NCBI GenBank assembly: GCA_934167365.1
Contig: CAKPKU010000058.1
Location: forward strand, 1 to 9,478
Reading direction: 5' to 3'
DNA from: an uncultured Clostridia bacterium
GTDB taxonomy: Bacteria; Bacillota; Clostridia; TANB77; CAG-508
Length of the DNA stretch: 9,478 nucleotides
Part shown: one piece after another, positions 1-5,872 of the stretch
Position numbering within the stretch: the first letter of the stretch is position 1
Layout: every line of letters begins with the position of its first letter
The notes under the pieces: model-generated
Database searches by the model: none
Told to the model about the DNA's origin: nothing
What the model saw: only the letters and a program-made list of their open reading frames with translations
Made by a program: the position numbers and the translations under genes

Positions 1-24
1 CTTTGGTTTATTTAGTCGTAAATT

Positions 25-53
25 ATTATATCAAAGGACTTTCTTTTTGTATA
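25..53 (-). promoter_or_regulatory. Possible leftward promoter at window edge
   Basis: Read on the reverse strand, TATACA (53-48) and TATAAT (30-25) are separated by 17 bp, and a TG one base upstream of the -10 makes an extended -10. It would drive a gene lying left of the window, divergent from the promoter at 92-120. The -35 matches only four of six consensus bases and the target gene is not visible, so this is tentative. Confidence 0.35.
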
Positions 54-91
54 TTCCGAAACCATTTTACACTATTTTTTTTCAATTATAA

Positions 92-120
92 TTGACAAGT
101 CAACAAAAAAGATATATAAT
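92..120 (+). promoter_or_regulatory. Consensus sigma-A promoter of the 201-residue unknown gene
   Basis: TTGACA (92-97) and TATAAT (115-120) are both perfect consensus hexamers with an optimal 17-bp spacer. The expected start of transcription is near 126-128, which leaves a leader of roughly 158 nt before the ATG at 285. A promoter this strong in front of a long leader suggests control after initiation, by RNA structure or leader translation. Confidence 0.85.
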
Positions 121-127
121 AATAATT

Positions 128-233
128 ATGTTTATTTACTTCAAGCAAGTAATAAATATGTTGAAGAATTAACATATCTGTGTCAGAACTGTAGTTCTCA
201 CAGCAAAATTCAGGAGGGTTGCTTATAATGTAA
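128..233 (+). promoter_or_regulatory. Structured 5' leader with hairpins and a start-stop mini-ORF
   Basis: Three hairpins can be drawn. TTACTT/AAGTAA (135-140/146-151 region) has a 5-nt loop. ATATGTT (156-162)/AACATAT (171-177) has an 8-nt loop. CTGTG (178-182)/CACAG (199-203) encloses AGAAC/GTTCT around a TGTA loop, with a 2-nt bulge. After the last hairpin come AGGAGGG (212-218) and, 9 nt on, ATG directly followed by TAA (228-233). A short frame, ATG 128 to TAA 172 (14 codons), starts at about the predicted transcription start. The layout resembles an attenuator or translation-coupled leader, but I recognise no known riboswitch class. Confidence 0.45.
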
Positions 234-284
234 ACAATTGTCTATTACACCGGTATTTCTAAATAGAAAGGAGGTGTATAACCA

Positions 285-890
285 ATGGCTATATCTTTTC
301 GAGATGCTCACCAGTTAAATTTAGCTTATCAGATTTCAAAACGTTTGGATGCAAAGCAAGTTGATGGTGAATTCCTTCACTTATTTAAATTACGAGATAA
401 GTGTAAATTCAAGGGGAGTGCTCAAGATAGTCGAAGGACTGCAGTACGTAAATTAGTGAACGAGTTATTAATTCAATATCAAGTTTTATTAATGCACGGT
501 ATTGTTTCAACTGAAGAGCTTGACCTTTGTATAGGCGGAGACATCGTTTGGGATTATCATAGGGTAATGAGTTACCTCAATTCTAGAATCCTATATAACA
601 AGAGAGTATTCGATGTGGAAACCTTAAAAAAAGAGGAGCTTTCTGAGGAAAGAGCAGAACTTTTCTTCAAATATGTAGTCGGAGTTGAAAAAAAGGCTGT
701 ATTTGCCTTTTCCGATGAATTACTTGACCGCTCAAAGCTACATGTTATAAAGGTGATTAACAAAAAAGCGGTTTGGGAGGGAAGAAAAACACCATTGAAA
801 TTAGGCGACATTTATTTGTGTTCGGTTCTGAATAAGGATTTGAGCATGAAATATCTAATTATGCCAAATAAGGTTAGGATTATCCTTTAA
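285..890 (+). CDS. Unrecognised 201-residue protein
   Basis: I do not recognise this protein family. The start at ATG 285 is supported by a near-perfect ribosome site, AAAGGAGGTG (267-276), with 8-nt spacing. The protein looks soluble: there is no signal peptide or membrane segment, and charged residues are spread throughout. A basic stretch near residues 40-57 (KCKFKG to RRTAVRK) could contact nucleic acid, but that is a guess. The C-terminal third looks like alternating beta-strands (VIKVINKKAVWEG, YLIMPNKVRIIL). Arginine codons are mixed (CGA, CGT, CGC, AGG and AGA), unlike the AGA-dominated gatA next door, which hints at a different origin. It is a single-gene unit with its own consensus promoter, structured leader and terminator. 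Product unknown; being a real gene is nearly certain. Confidence 0.85.
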   Translation: MAISFRDAHQLNLAYQISKRLDAKQVDGEFLHLFKLRDKCKFKGSAQDSRRTAVRKLVNELLIQYQVLLMHGIVSTEELDLCIGGDIVWDYHRVMSYLNSRILYNKRVFDVETLKKEELSEERAELFFKYVVGVEKKAVFAFSDELLDRSKLHVIKVINKKAVWEGRKTPLKLGDIYLCSVLNKDLSMKYLIMPNKVRIIL

Positions 891-900
891 AAATAACTAA

Positions 901-935
901 AAAAACCTGGTGCAGAAATGCATCAGGGTTTTTTT
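901..935 (+). terminator. Intrinsic terminator with GAAA tetraloop
   Basis: The stem CCTGGTGCA (906-914)/TGCATCAGG (919-927) gives nine pairs including one G-U. It closes on a GAAA (GNRA) tetraloop and is followed by seven T (929-935). A run of A precedes the stem, so it could also act leftward. It separates the unknown gene at 285-890 from the gat operon. Confidence 0.92.
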
Positions 936-958
936 CTGTATATGAATTAATTTAGGTC

Positions 959-987
959 TTGTTTTTTGAAAAAAAAAGCTATATAAT
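959..987 (+). promoter_or_regulatory. Likely gatCAB promoter
   Basis: TATAAT (982-987) is a perfect -10. TTGTTT (959-964), 17 bp upstream, is a weak -35. It lies just after the preceding terminator and predicts a leader of only about 25 nt, consistent with a constitutive housekeeping operon. Confidence 0.6.
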
Positions 988-1018
988 ATTGAACAAATTC
1001 GTAAAAGGAGATGATATC

Positions 1019-1306
1019 ATGCAAGTTAGTCGTGAACAACTTTTGCACATAGCAAATTTAGCACATCTAAAATTAAAAGATGAGGAAGTTGATACATATT
1101 TACTACATCTACAAGATATATTAAACTTTGCAGAAAAGGTAAATAATGCACCAACAGAAGGTTTAGGAGAAACAATAGGTGCAAATGATAAATATAATGT
1201 ATTCAGAAAAGATGAAATTGTAGAATTCGGTGATAGAGATGCGTTGCTTCAAAATGCTCCTGCACAAGAGAGAGGAATGTTTAAAATACCAAAAGTTATA
1301 CAATAA
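1019..1306 (+). CDS. gatC: Asp-tRNA(Asn)/Glu-tRNA(Gln) amidotransferase subunit C
   Basis: GatC is the small subunit that wraps around and stabilises GatA-GatB in the heterotrimer that converts Glu-tRNA(Gln) (and Asp-tRNA(Asn)) to the amidated form. The 95-residue length is normal for the family. Visible family features are the N-terminal helix REQLLHIANLAHLKLKDEE, the IL-F segment near residues 38-41, and the conserved tail with FRKDE, NAP and a final F-K-I-P-K-V-I. The start at ATG 1019 was chosen because AAAGGAG (1004-1010) lies 8 nt upstream. The frame stays open back to a TTG at 959, but that coincides with the predicted -35 and adds residues the family lacks. It is first in gatC-gatA-gatB, with 78 nt to gatA. 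Confidence 0.95.
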   Translation: MQVSREQLLHIANLAHLKLKDEEVDTYLLHLQDILNFAEKVNNAPTEGLGETIGANDKYNVFRKDEIVEFGDRDALLQNAPAQERGMFKIPKVIQ

Positions 1307-1384
1307 TTAAAACTAATATTTCATAAAGTGCAAAAATCATCAAATTTATTAATGCACATGAAGTATGCGAAGGGAGGAAATTTA

Positions 1385-2854
1385 ATGAATATTACAGAAC
1401 TTACAGTACATGAACTTCAAGAAAAATTAGCTTCTAAAGAGCTAACAATAACAGAAATAACAAAAGCCTATGCAGATAGAATCGCAGAAAAAGAGCCAGA
1501 TGTACAAGCTTTTGTAACAACTTTAACAGATGAAGCAATAGATAAGTCTAAGGAGATAGAAAATAAAGTAAATAATGGGGAAATAAAATCAAATTTTGCA
1601 GGAATCCCTATTGGAATAAAAGATAACTTATGTACAAAGGGTATAAAAACAACTTGTGGCTCAAAAATGCTAGAAAACTTTGTTTCACCATATGATGCAA
1701 CAGTTATAGAAAAATTAAATAATGAAGGTATGATAAACCTAGGAAAATTAAACATGGATGAATTTGCAATGGGTGGTTCAACAGAAACATCAGCATTTAA
1801 GAAAACAAGAAATCCATGGAATTTAAATACAGTACCAGGTGGTTCATCAGGTGGTTCGGCAGCAGCAGTTGCAGCAGGTATGGTACCATGGGCTCTTGGT
1901 AGTGATACAGGTGGCTCAATTCGCCAACCATCAGCTTTTTGTGGTGTTGTAGGATTAAAACCAACATATGGATTAGTTTCAAGATATGGTTTAGTAGCAT
2001 TTGCTTCATCATTAGATCAAATAGGACCAATCACAAAAGATGTATATGATAGTGCAATGCTTTTAAATTTAATAGCAGGACATGATTCAAAAGATACAAC
2101 ATCAATAGAAAGACCAAAAGTAGATTATACTAAAGCATTAAAAAATGATGTTAAAGGTCTAAAAATAGGTGTTCCAAAAGAATTCTTTGGTGAAGGTATA
2201 AATGAAGAAGTTAAAGCAAAATTACAAGAAGCAATAGAAAAATACAAAGAGCTAGGAGCAGAAGTAGAAGAATTTTCATTAAATGTTGCAGAATATTCAC
2301 TAGCAACATACTACATAATTGCCTGTGCAGAAGCAAGCTCTAACCTAGGTAGATTTGATGGAATCAGATACGGATATAGAACAGAGAACTTTGAAAAATT
2401 AAAAGATATATATGTAAATTCAAGAAGCGAAGGATTTGGTCCAGAAGTTAAAAGAAGAATTATTTTAGGAACATATGTATTAAGTTCAGGTTATTATGAT
2501 GCTTATTATAAAAAAGCTCAACAAGTTCGTACATTAGTAACAAACGAATTTGAAAAAGCTTTTGAAAAATATGATGTTATATTAACTCCAACATCACCAA
2601 CAGTAGCATTTGAAATCGGAACAAAATCAAATAACCCATTAGAAATGTATTTAGCAGATATTTGTACAGTATCTGTAAACATAGCAGGACTTCCAGGAAT
2701 ATCAATCCCATGTGGAGTAGATAGCAAAGGAATGCCAGTAGGAATGCAATTAATAGGAAACAAATTCACAGAAGAAACAATATTAAACGCAGCATACACA
2801 TACGAACAAGCAACAAACTTCAGAAAAAATTACAAACCAGAATTTAAAAAATAG
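1385..2854 (+). CDS. gatA: Asp-tRNA(Asn)/Glu-tRNA(Gln) amidotransferase subunit A
   Basis: GatA is the glutaminase subunit: it hydrolyses glutamine and passes ammonia to GatB for transamidation of the tRNA-bound Glu/Asp. The 489-residue length is typical. The amidase-signature triad is intact: Lys79 in GIPIGIKDN, cis-Ser154 in PGGSSGGS (151-158) and nucleophile Ser178 in GSDTGGS (172-178). These fall at the same numbers as in Staphylococcus aureus GatA. Start ATG 1385 has AGGGAGG (1371-1377) 7 nt upstream. An in-frame upstream extension from 1328 adds 19 residues (MQKSSNLLMHMKYAKGGNL) with no ribosome site and no family match. Codons are strongly A/T-biased, with AGA for nearly all arginines. 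A long palindrome begins five bases after the stop. Confidence 0.97.
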   Translation: MNITELTVHELQEKLASKELTITEITKAYADRIAEKEPDVQAFVTTLTDEAIDKSKEIENKVNNGEIKSNFAGIPIGIKDNLCTKGIKTTCGSKMLENFVSPYDATVIEKLNNEGMINLGKLNMDEFAMGGSTETSAFKKTRNPWNLNTVPGGSSGGSAAAVAAGMVPWALGSDTGGSIRQPSAFCGVVGLKPTYGLVSRYGLVAFASSLDQIGPITKDVYDSAMLLNLIAGHDSKDTTSIERPKVDYTKALKNDVKGLKIGVPKEFFGEGINEEVKAKLQEAIEKYKELGAEVEEFSLNVAEYSLATYYIIACAEASSNLGRFDGIRYGYRTENFEKLKDIYVNSRSEGFGPEVKRRIILGTYVLSSGYYDAYYKKAQQVRTLVTNEFEKAFEKYDVILTPTSPTVAFEIGTKSNNPLEMYLADICTVSVNIAGLPGISIPCGVDSKGMPVGMQLIGNKFTEETILNAAYTYEQATNFRKNYKPEFKK

Positions 2855-2858
2855 ACGG

Positions 2859-2990
2859 TGAAAAAGGGGACGGTTCTAAATTCCACAAATGTGGAAAAAG
2901 GGACAGATTAAAAAAATGAATTAGTTAAAGATGTAGCTAAATGTGTCCCTTTTTGTACAAATGTGGAAAAGAGAACCGTCCCCTTTTCCA
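2859..2990. repeat. Long imperfect palindrome between gatA and gatB (REP/MITE-like)
   Basis: Three nested arms pair. The outer arm AAAAGGGGACGGTTCT (2862-2877) pairs with AGAACCGTCCCCTTTT (2972-2987), 16 bp perfect. The middle arm TTCCACA (2881-2887) pairs with TGTGGAA (2962-2968). The inner arm AAAAAGGGACA (2895-2905) pairs with TGTCCCTTTTT (2944-2954). Internal loops are symmetric (3x3 and 7x7) and the terminal loop is 38 nt. ACAAATGTGGAAAA also occurs as a direct repeat (2885-2898, 2957-2970). From memory, GGGGACGGTTCT-type palindromes are dispersed in clostridial genomes and have been linked to REP-type Y1 transposases; I could not check this. It encodes no transposase. It replaces what would be a short operon gap, so it may fold in the gat mRNA and affect GatB output. 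Confidence 0.85.
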
Positions 2991-3020
2991 TTCCAATTTC
3001 GCGTGAAAGGAGCTAATTAT

Positions 3021-4463
3021 ATGTCAAGAAGTGATTATGAAATAGTAATAGGACTTGAAGTTCATGCAGAGCTTTCTACTAAGACAAAGATCTTTTGTAG
3101 TTGTCCTACTGAATTTGGTGGAGAGCCAAATACACATTGTTGTCCAATTTGTATGGCAATGCCTGGTACATTACCAGTATTAAACGAAAGAGTTGTTGAA
3201 TATGCAGTAAAAGCAGGTTTAGCTACAAATTGCGAAATTTCAAGAAATAGTAAAAATGATAGAAAAAATTACTTTTATCCAGATCTTCCAAAGGCATACC
3301 AAATATCACAATTTGATAAACCTCTTTGTGAACATGGATATGTAGAAATTGAAGATGATGAGGGTAATCCTAAAAAAATACGTTTAACTCGTATTCATAT
3401 TGAAGAAGATGCAGGAAAATTAAATCATAATGAGTTTGGTGGAGGTAGTTTAGTTGATTTAAACAGAGCTGGTGTACCATTAATCGAGTCTGTATCTGAA
3501 CCAGATATTCGTTCAGCAGGAGAGGCTGAAAGATATTTAAGAAAACTTAAATCAATTTTTGAATATATTGAAGTATCTGACTGTAAAATGCAAGAAGGTT
3601 CACTTCGTGCAGATGTCAATGTTTCTGTAAGAAAAAAAGGTGCAACAGAATTTGGAACTCGTACAGAAATGAAAAATATGAACTCATTTAGATCAATAGT
3701 AAGAGCTATTGATTATGAAGCAAATAGACAAATTGATGTACTAGAAGAAGGTGGAGTAATTGAGCAAACAACTTTAAGATGGGACGATGTATCTGGAAGA
3801 ACATTCCCAATGAGAAGTAAAGAAGATGCTCAAGATTATAGATATTTCCCAGATCCAGATTTAGTAGCAATTCGTTTATCTGAAGAATATATTCAAAATA
3901 TAAAAGATAATTTACCAGAATTACCAGAAAGTAGAAAATCTAGATATATGTCTGAATATGGATTATCTGAAAAAGATGCAAACTTAATAACAGCTTCAAA
4001 ATATTTATCTAATTTATTTGAAGGTGCAAAAGAAGTTTGTGGAAATCCAAAATTGTCAGCAAACTGGATTTTATCAGATATTTCAAGAATATTAAATGAA
4101 AAAGAAATGGAACCAGAGCAAATTCCATTTACAGCAGAGGAGCTTGGAAAAACTATTTTATTAATTGAAAAAGGAACAATAAGCTCTGCAATTGCTAAAA
4201 AAGTAGTAACAGAATTATTTGAAAATCCACAAGAGCCAGAAGAAATTATAAAGAAAAACGGATGGATTCAAATTTCTGATGAAGGTGCTATAAAGGAAGT
4301 TGTAATGCAAGTATTAGAGGCAAATCCACAATCAATAGCAGACTACAAAGCAGGAAAAGATAAGGCATTAGGATTTTTAGTAGGACAAGCAATGAAGGCA
4401 ACAAAGGGAAAAGCAAATCCACAAATGCTTAATAAGATGTTTTTAGAAGAATTAAATAAGTAA
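3021..4463 (+). CDS. gatB: Asp-tRNA(Asn)/Glu-tRNA(Gln) amidotransferase subunit B
   Basis: GatB binds the mischarged tRNA, phosphorylates its Glu/Asp side chain with ATP and amidates it with ammonia from GatA. The 480-residue length is normal. The N-terminal cradle carries IGLEVHAEL (10-18, with metal-site Glu13 and His15), a cysteine set C26-x-C28 plus C41-x2-C44 that fits the family's zinc knuckle, YPDLPKAYQISQ, and IEEDAGK (127-133). The last ~150 residues form the YqeY-like helical tail that recognises the tRNA elbow. Start ATG 3021 has AAAGGAG (3006-3012) 8 nt upstream. The frame is open to a GTG at 2943, but those 26 extra codons lie largely in the palindrome and have no ribosome site. 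It is the last gene of gatCAB. Confidence 0.97.
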   Translation: MSRSDYEIVIGLEVHAELSTKTKIFCSCPTEFGGEPNTHCCPICMAMPGTLPVLNERVVEYAVKAGLATNCEISRNSKNDRKNYFYPDLPKAYQISQFDKPLCEHGYVEIEDDEGNPKKIRLTRIHIEEDAGKLNHNEFGGGSLVDLNRAGVPLIESVSEPDIRSAGEAERYLRKLKSIFEYIEVSDCKMQEGSLRADVNVSVRKKGATEFGTRTEMKNMNSFRSIVRAIDYEANRQIDVLEEGGVIEQTTLRWDDVSGRTFPMRSKEDAQDYRYFPDPDLVAIRLSEEYIQNIKDNLPELPESRKSRYMSEYGLSEKDANLITASKYLSNLFEGAKEVCGNPKLSANWILSDISRILNEKEMEPEQIPFTAEELGKTILLIEKGTISSAIAKKVVTELFENPQEPEEIIKKNGWIQISDEGAIKEVVMQVLEANPQSIADYKAGKDKALGFLVGQAMKATKGKANPQMLNKMFLEELNK

Positions 4464-4476
4464 AGCACAAAAAAGT

Positions 4477-4505
4477 GGGGACCAGAAATTATATTTCTAG
4501 TCCCC
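4477..4505 (-). terminator. Hairpin terminator between convergent genes
   Basis: GGGGAC plus AGAAAT (4477-4489) pairs with ATTTCT plus GTCCCC (4493-4505), with one C-A mismatch and a TAT loop. On the reverse strand it is followed by AC and six T, so it is a good terminator for the cysteine-rich gene ending at 4511. On the forward strand the tail is only TTGAATT, so it may end gatB transcripts less efficiently, or mainly protect their 3' end. Confidence 0.85.
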
Positions 4506-4510
4506 TTGAA

Positions 4511-4888
4511 TTACTTCTTGCTTGCTTTCTCAATCTGGCAATTTAAAAAGTGCTTTAAATCACGTGCAAATTCTTCATTTTCGAAAGCCATAAAAACTTC
4601 TTCAAAGTTCGTTAAATTGCACTTACCAATTACGTGGTTTCCGCCCCAGTTACAGGAACAAGTAAATGTTCCGTCACTTGTGCATGAGCCCCATGCTTCG
4701 TATTCTCCTGCAGAATCCATAAAGGAGTAGCAAGGTATTTCGTTTACTCCTATAGGGAATAATATGTTTTTTTGGCAGGCTTCTAATGCTGTTACGACAA
4801 ACTGAGCACGCTCAATTAAGTCTTTAGCATTCGCGAGTTCTTCTACGGTGATTTTGCCAGTAGAAATAAGATTTGCAAGTTTGTTCAT
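4511..4888 (-). CDS. Unrecognised cysteine-rich 125-residue protein
   Basis: I do not recognise the family. The start at 4888 has AAGGAGG (4901-4895) 6 nt upstream, and the gene has its own promoter and terminator, so it is a well-formed single unit. The N-terminal ~35 residues look helical (ISTGKITVEELANAKDLI). The middle holds a cysteine- and aromatic-rich core: C53, C69, C77, C79 and C90, with CSCNWGG at 77-83. The C-terminus is again helical and charged, with C117. Seven cysteines without a signal peptide suggest metal binding or a redox role in the cytoplasm; this is inference only. Both arginine codons are CGT, unlike the AGA-rich neighbours, which hints at a different history. The opposite-strand frame at 4506-4730 is a shadow. 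Confidence 0.85.
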   Translation of the reverse strand: MNKLANLISTGKITVEELANAKDLIERAQFVVTALEACQKNILFPIGVNEIPCYSFMDSAGEYEAWGSCTSDGTFTCSCNWGGNHVIGKCNLTNFEEVFMAFENEEFARDLKHFLNCQIEKASKK

Positions 4889-4901
4889 TGTTTTCCTCCT
4901 T

Positions 4902-4959
4902 GTGCAGTTGCACGGTCTATTGTTGATATTCTTTTGGTGAATCGGAGTAAATACGATTC
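4902..4959 (-). promoter_or_regulatory. Leader of the cysteine-rich gene with two inverted repeats
   Basis: The roughly 70-nt leader contains GAATCG/CGATTC (4939-4944/4954-4959, 9-nt loop). It also contains the dyad GTGCAGTTGCAC (4902-4913), which directly abuts the ribosome site AAGGAGG. The second dyad is well placed to affect ribosome access as an operator or short hairpin. No regulator is identified. Confidence 0.4.
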
Positions 4960-4968
4960 ATTATTTAT

Positions 4969-4997
4969 ATTATAATTCAGAATTCTTCAAAAGTCAA
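4969..4997 (-). promoter_or_regulatory. Strong promoter of the cysteine-rich gene
   Basis: On the reverse strand, TTGACT (4997-4992) and TATAAT (4974-4969) are separated by 17 bp. Eleven of twelve hexamer bases match consensus. Transcription should start near 4962. The -35 lies 30 bp beyond the stop of the small membrane gene, so the two reverse genes can be expressed independently. Confidence 0.8.
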
Positions 4998-5026
4998 GTT
5001 ATGTTAACAAAAATAACTATTTTGCT

Positions 5027-5269
5027 TTATTCCAAATCTTTTTTTATACGACTAAATGCAAGTGCACAAACAGCTGCCGAAACAGCCCAAAATATACTTA
5101 TACGTAATAAAGTTATTCCTAAATTATATTGAAAAATAATATATGTAAAATGATACATTGATAAAATAAAAGCTGAAAGCAATGCTAGAAGTAAACAAAC
5201 AATAAGCATAAATTTTGTTATTTTTTTTATTTTAGGCTCTATTTTTATTAATTCAGTAATTAATTTCAT
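5027..5269 (-). CDS. Small two-helix membrane protein, 80 residues
   Basis: I do not recognise the family. Start ATG 5269 (MKLITELIKI) has GGAGG (5280-5276) 6 nt upstream. The frame is open 21 codons further, to 5332, but that extension has no ribosome site and overlaps the likely promoter. A basic N-terminus (KIKKITK, near 14-20) precedes a hydrophobic segment at about 21-47. A second segment lies at about 52-73, and the tail RIKKDLE is charged. Two membrane helices with both ends probably cytoplasmic is the simplest reading of the positive charges. It is A/T-rich like the core genes. It is divergent from rplI and upstream of the cysteine-rich gene on the same strand. A role cannot be assigned. 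Confidence 0.75.
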   Translation of the reverse strand: MKLITELIKIEPKIKKITKFMLIVCLLLALLSAFILSMYHFTYIIFQYNLGITLLRISIFWAVSAAVCALAFSRIKKDLE

Positions 5270-5303
5270 AATAATCCTCCATAAATGTAATCTTACTAAT
5301 AAA

Positions 5304-5332
5304 AGATTAACATAAACAGTGAAAAAAATCAA
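5304..5332 (-). promoter_or_regulatory. Possible promoter of the small membrane gene
   Basis: On the reverse strand, TTGATT (5332-5327) and TAATCT (5309-5304) have a 17-bp spacer and a TG one base before the -10. The -10 is weak (three of six), so the extended -10 would be needed. Position and spacing suit a start near 5297 and a short leader to the ATG at 5269. Confidence 0.35.
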
Positions 5333-5355
5333 AGTTAATATTTGGTAGGATGCTA

Positions 5356-5384
5356 TTGAAAATCATACACATAAATGATATAAT
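5356..5384 (+). promoter_or_regulatory. Promoter of rplI (and probably dnaB-tilS)
   Basis: TTGAAA (5356-5361) and TATAAT (5379-5384) are spaced 17 bp apart, with TGA immediately before the -10 (extended -10). The predicted start near 5391 leaves a leader of about 20 nt. No comparable promoter is seen before dnaB or tilS, so this promoter probably serves them by read-through. Confidence 0.82.
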
Positions 5385-5410
5385 CCAATTCAAAAGTAGA
5401 GGTGTTAATT

Positions 5411-5857
5411 ATGAAGGTAATTTTATTAGATAATATAAATGGCGTTGGAAAAAAAGATGAAATAATAAATGCAAGTGATGGTTATGCACGTAATTTTTTA
5501 TTTCCAAAAAAATTAGCTGTAGAAGCTAATAACGAAAATATGAGCAAATTAAAGGCTAAAAAACAGTCTGAACAATATAAAAAAGATGTTAATAAAGAAA
5601 ATGCTGAAAAAATAGCTAAAAAATTAGATGAGATAACATTAACAATTAAAGTAAAAGCAGGAGAAAACGGAAAAATATTTGGTGGAGTAACATCAAAAGA
5701 AATATCAGAAGAGCTTAAAAAACAATACAAAATAGATATTGATAAAAAGAAAATTATACTTAATGAAAACATAAAAAATTTAGGTAGTTTTGATATAAGT
5801 ATGAAATTATTTGATGGTGTCACTGGAAAATTAAAAGTAAAAGTTATTTCAGAATAA
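5411..5857 (+). CDS. rplI: 50S ribosomal protein L9
   Basis: L9 binds 23S rRNA near the base of the L1 stalk and limits frameshifting and crowding between ribosomes. The 148-residue length is typical. The N-terminal RNA-binding domain (1-50) carries the family signature GVGKKDEI..ASDGYARNFLFPKKLA. It is followed by the lysine-rich connecting helix (about 43-75) and the C-terminal domain with GKIFGGVTSKEISEEL. Start ATG 5411 has AGAGGTG (5398-5404) 6 nt upstream. A GTG at 5402 would add only MLI and overlaps the ribosome site. The order rplI then dnaB is widely conserved in Bacillota. The DHH phosphodiesterase gene often found upstream (gdpP/yybT) is not here; the divergent small membrane gene takes that place. 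Confidence 0.97.
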   Translation: MKVILLDNINGVGKKDEIINASDGYARNFLFPKKLAVEANNENMSKLKAKKQSEQYKKDVNKENAEKIAKKLDEITLTIKVKAGENGKIFGGVTSKEISEELKKQYKIDIDKKKIILNENIKNLGSFDISMKLFDGVTGKLKVKVISE

Positions 5858-5872
5858 ACCAAAATACATGAG

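Noticed and set aside
224..229. TATAAT as a second -10 close to the unknown gene
   Set aside because: The -35 position at 17 bp (CAGCAA region, 201-206) does not match, and the TG is one base too far for an extended -10.
966..971. TTGAAA as the -35 of the gat promoter
   Set aside because: It is only 10 bp from the TATAAT at 982-987, which is too short for a functional spacer.
1797..2030. Reverse frame across the GatA signature region
   Set aside because: A low-complexity shadow of the Gly/Ser/Ala-rich amidase region, with no expression signals.
4477..4505. GGGGAC/GTCCCC hairpin as another copy of the gatA-gatB palindrome
   Set aside because: Only GGGGAC is shared. The inner arms (AGAAAT/ATTTCT) differ and it has a terminator T-run on the reverse strand.
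4506..4730. Forward 74-codon frame opposite the cysteine-rich gene
   Set aside because: It has no ribosome site and begins inside the terminator. The reverse frame has promoter, SD and terminator.
5009..5024. Terminator after the small membrane gene
   Set aside because: AAAAT/ATTTT is only a 5-bp A/T stem; too weak to call.
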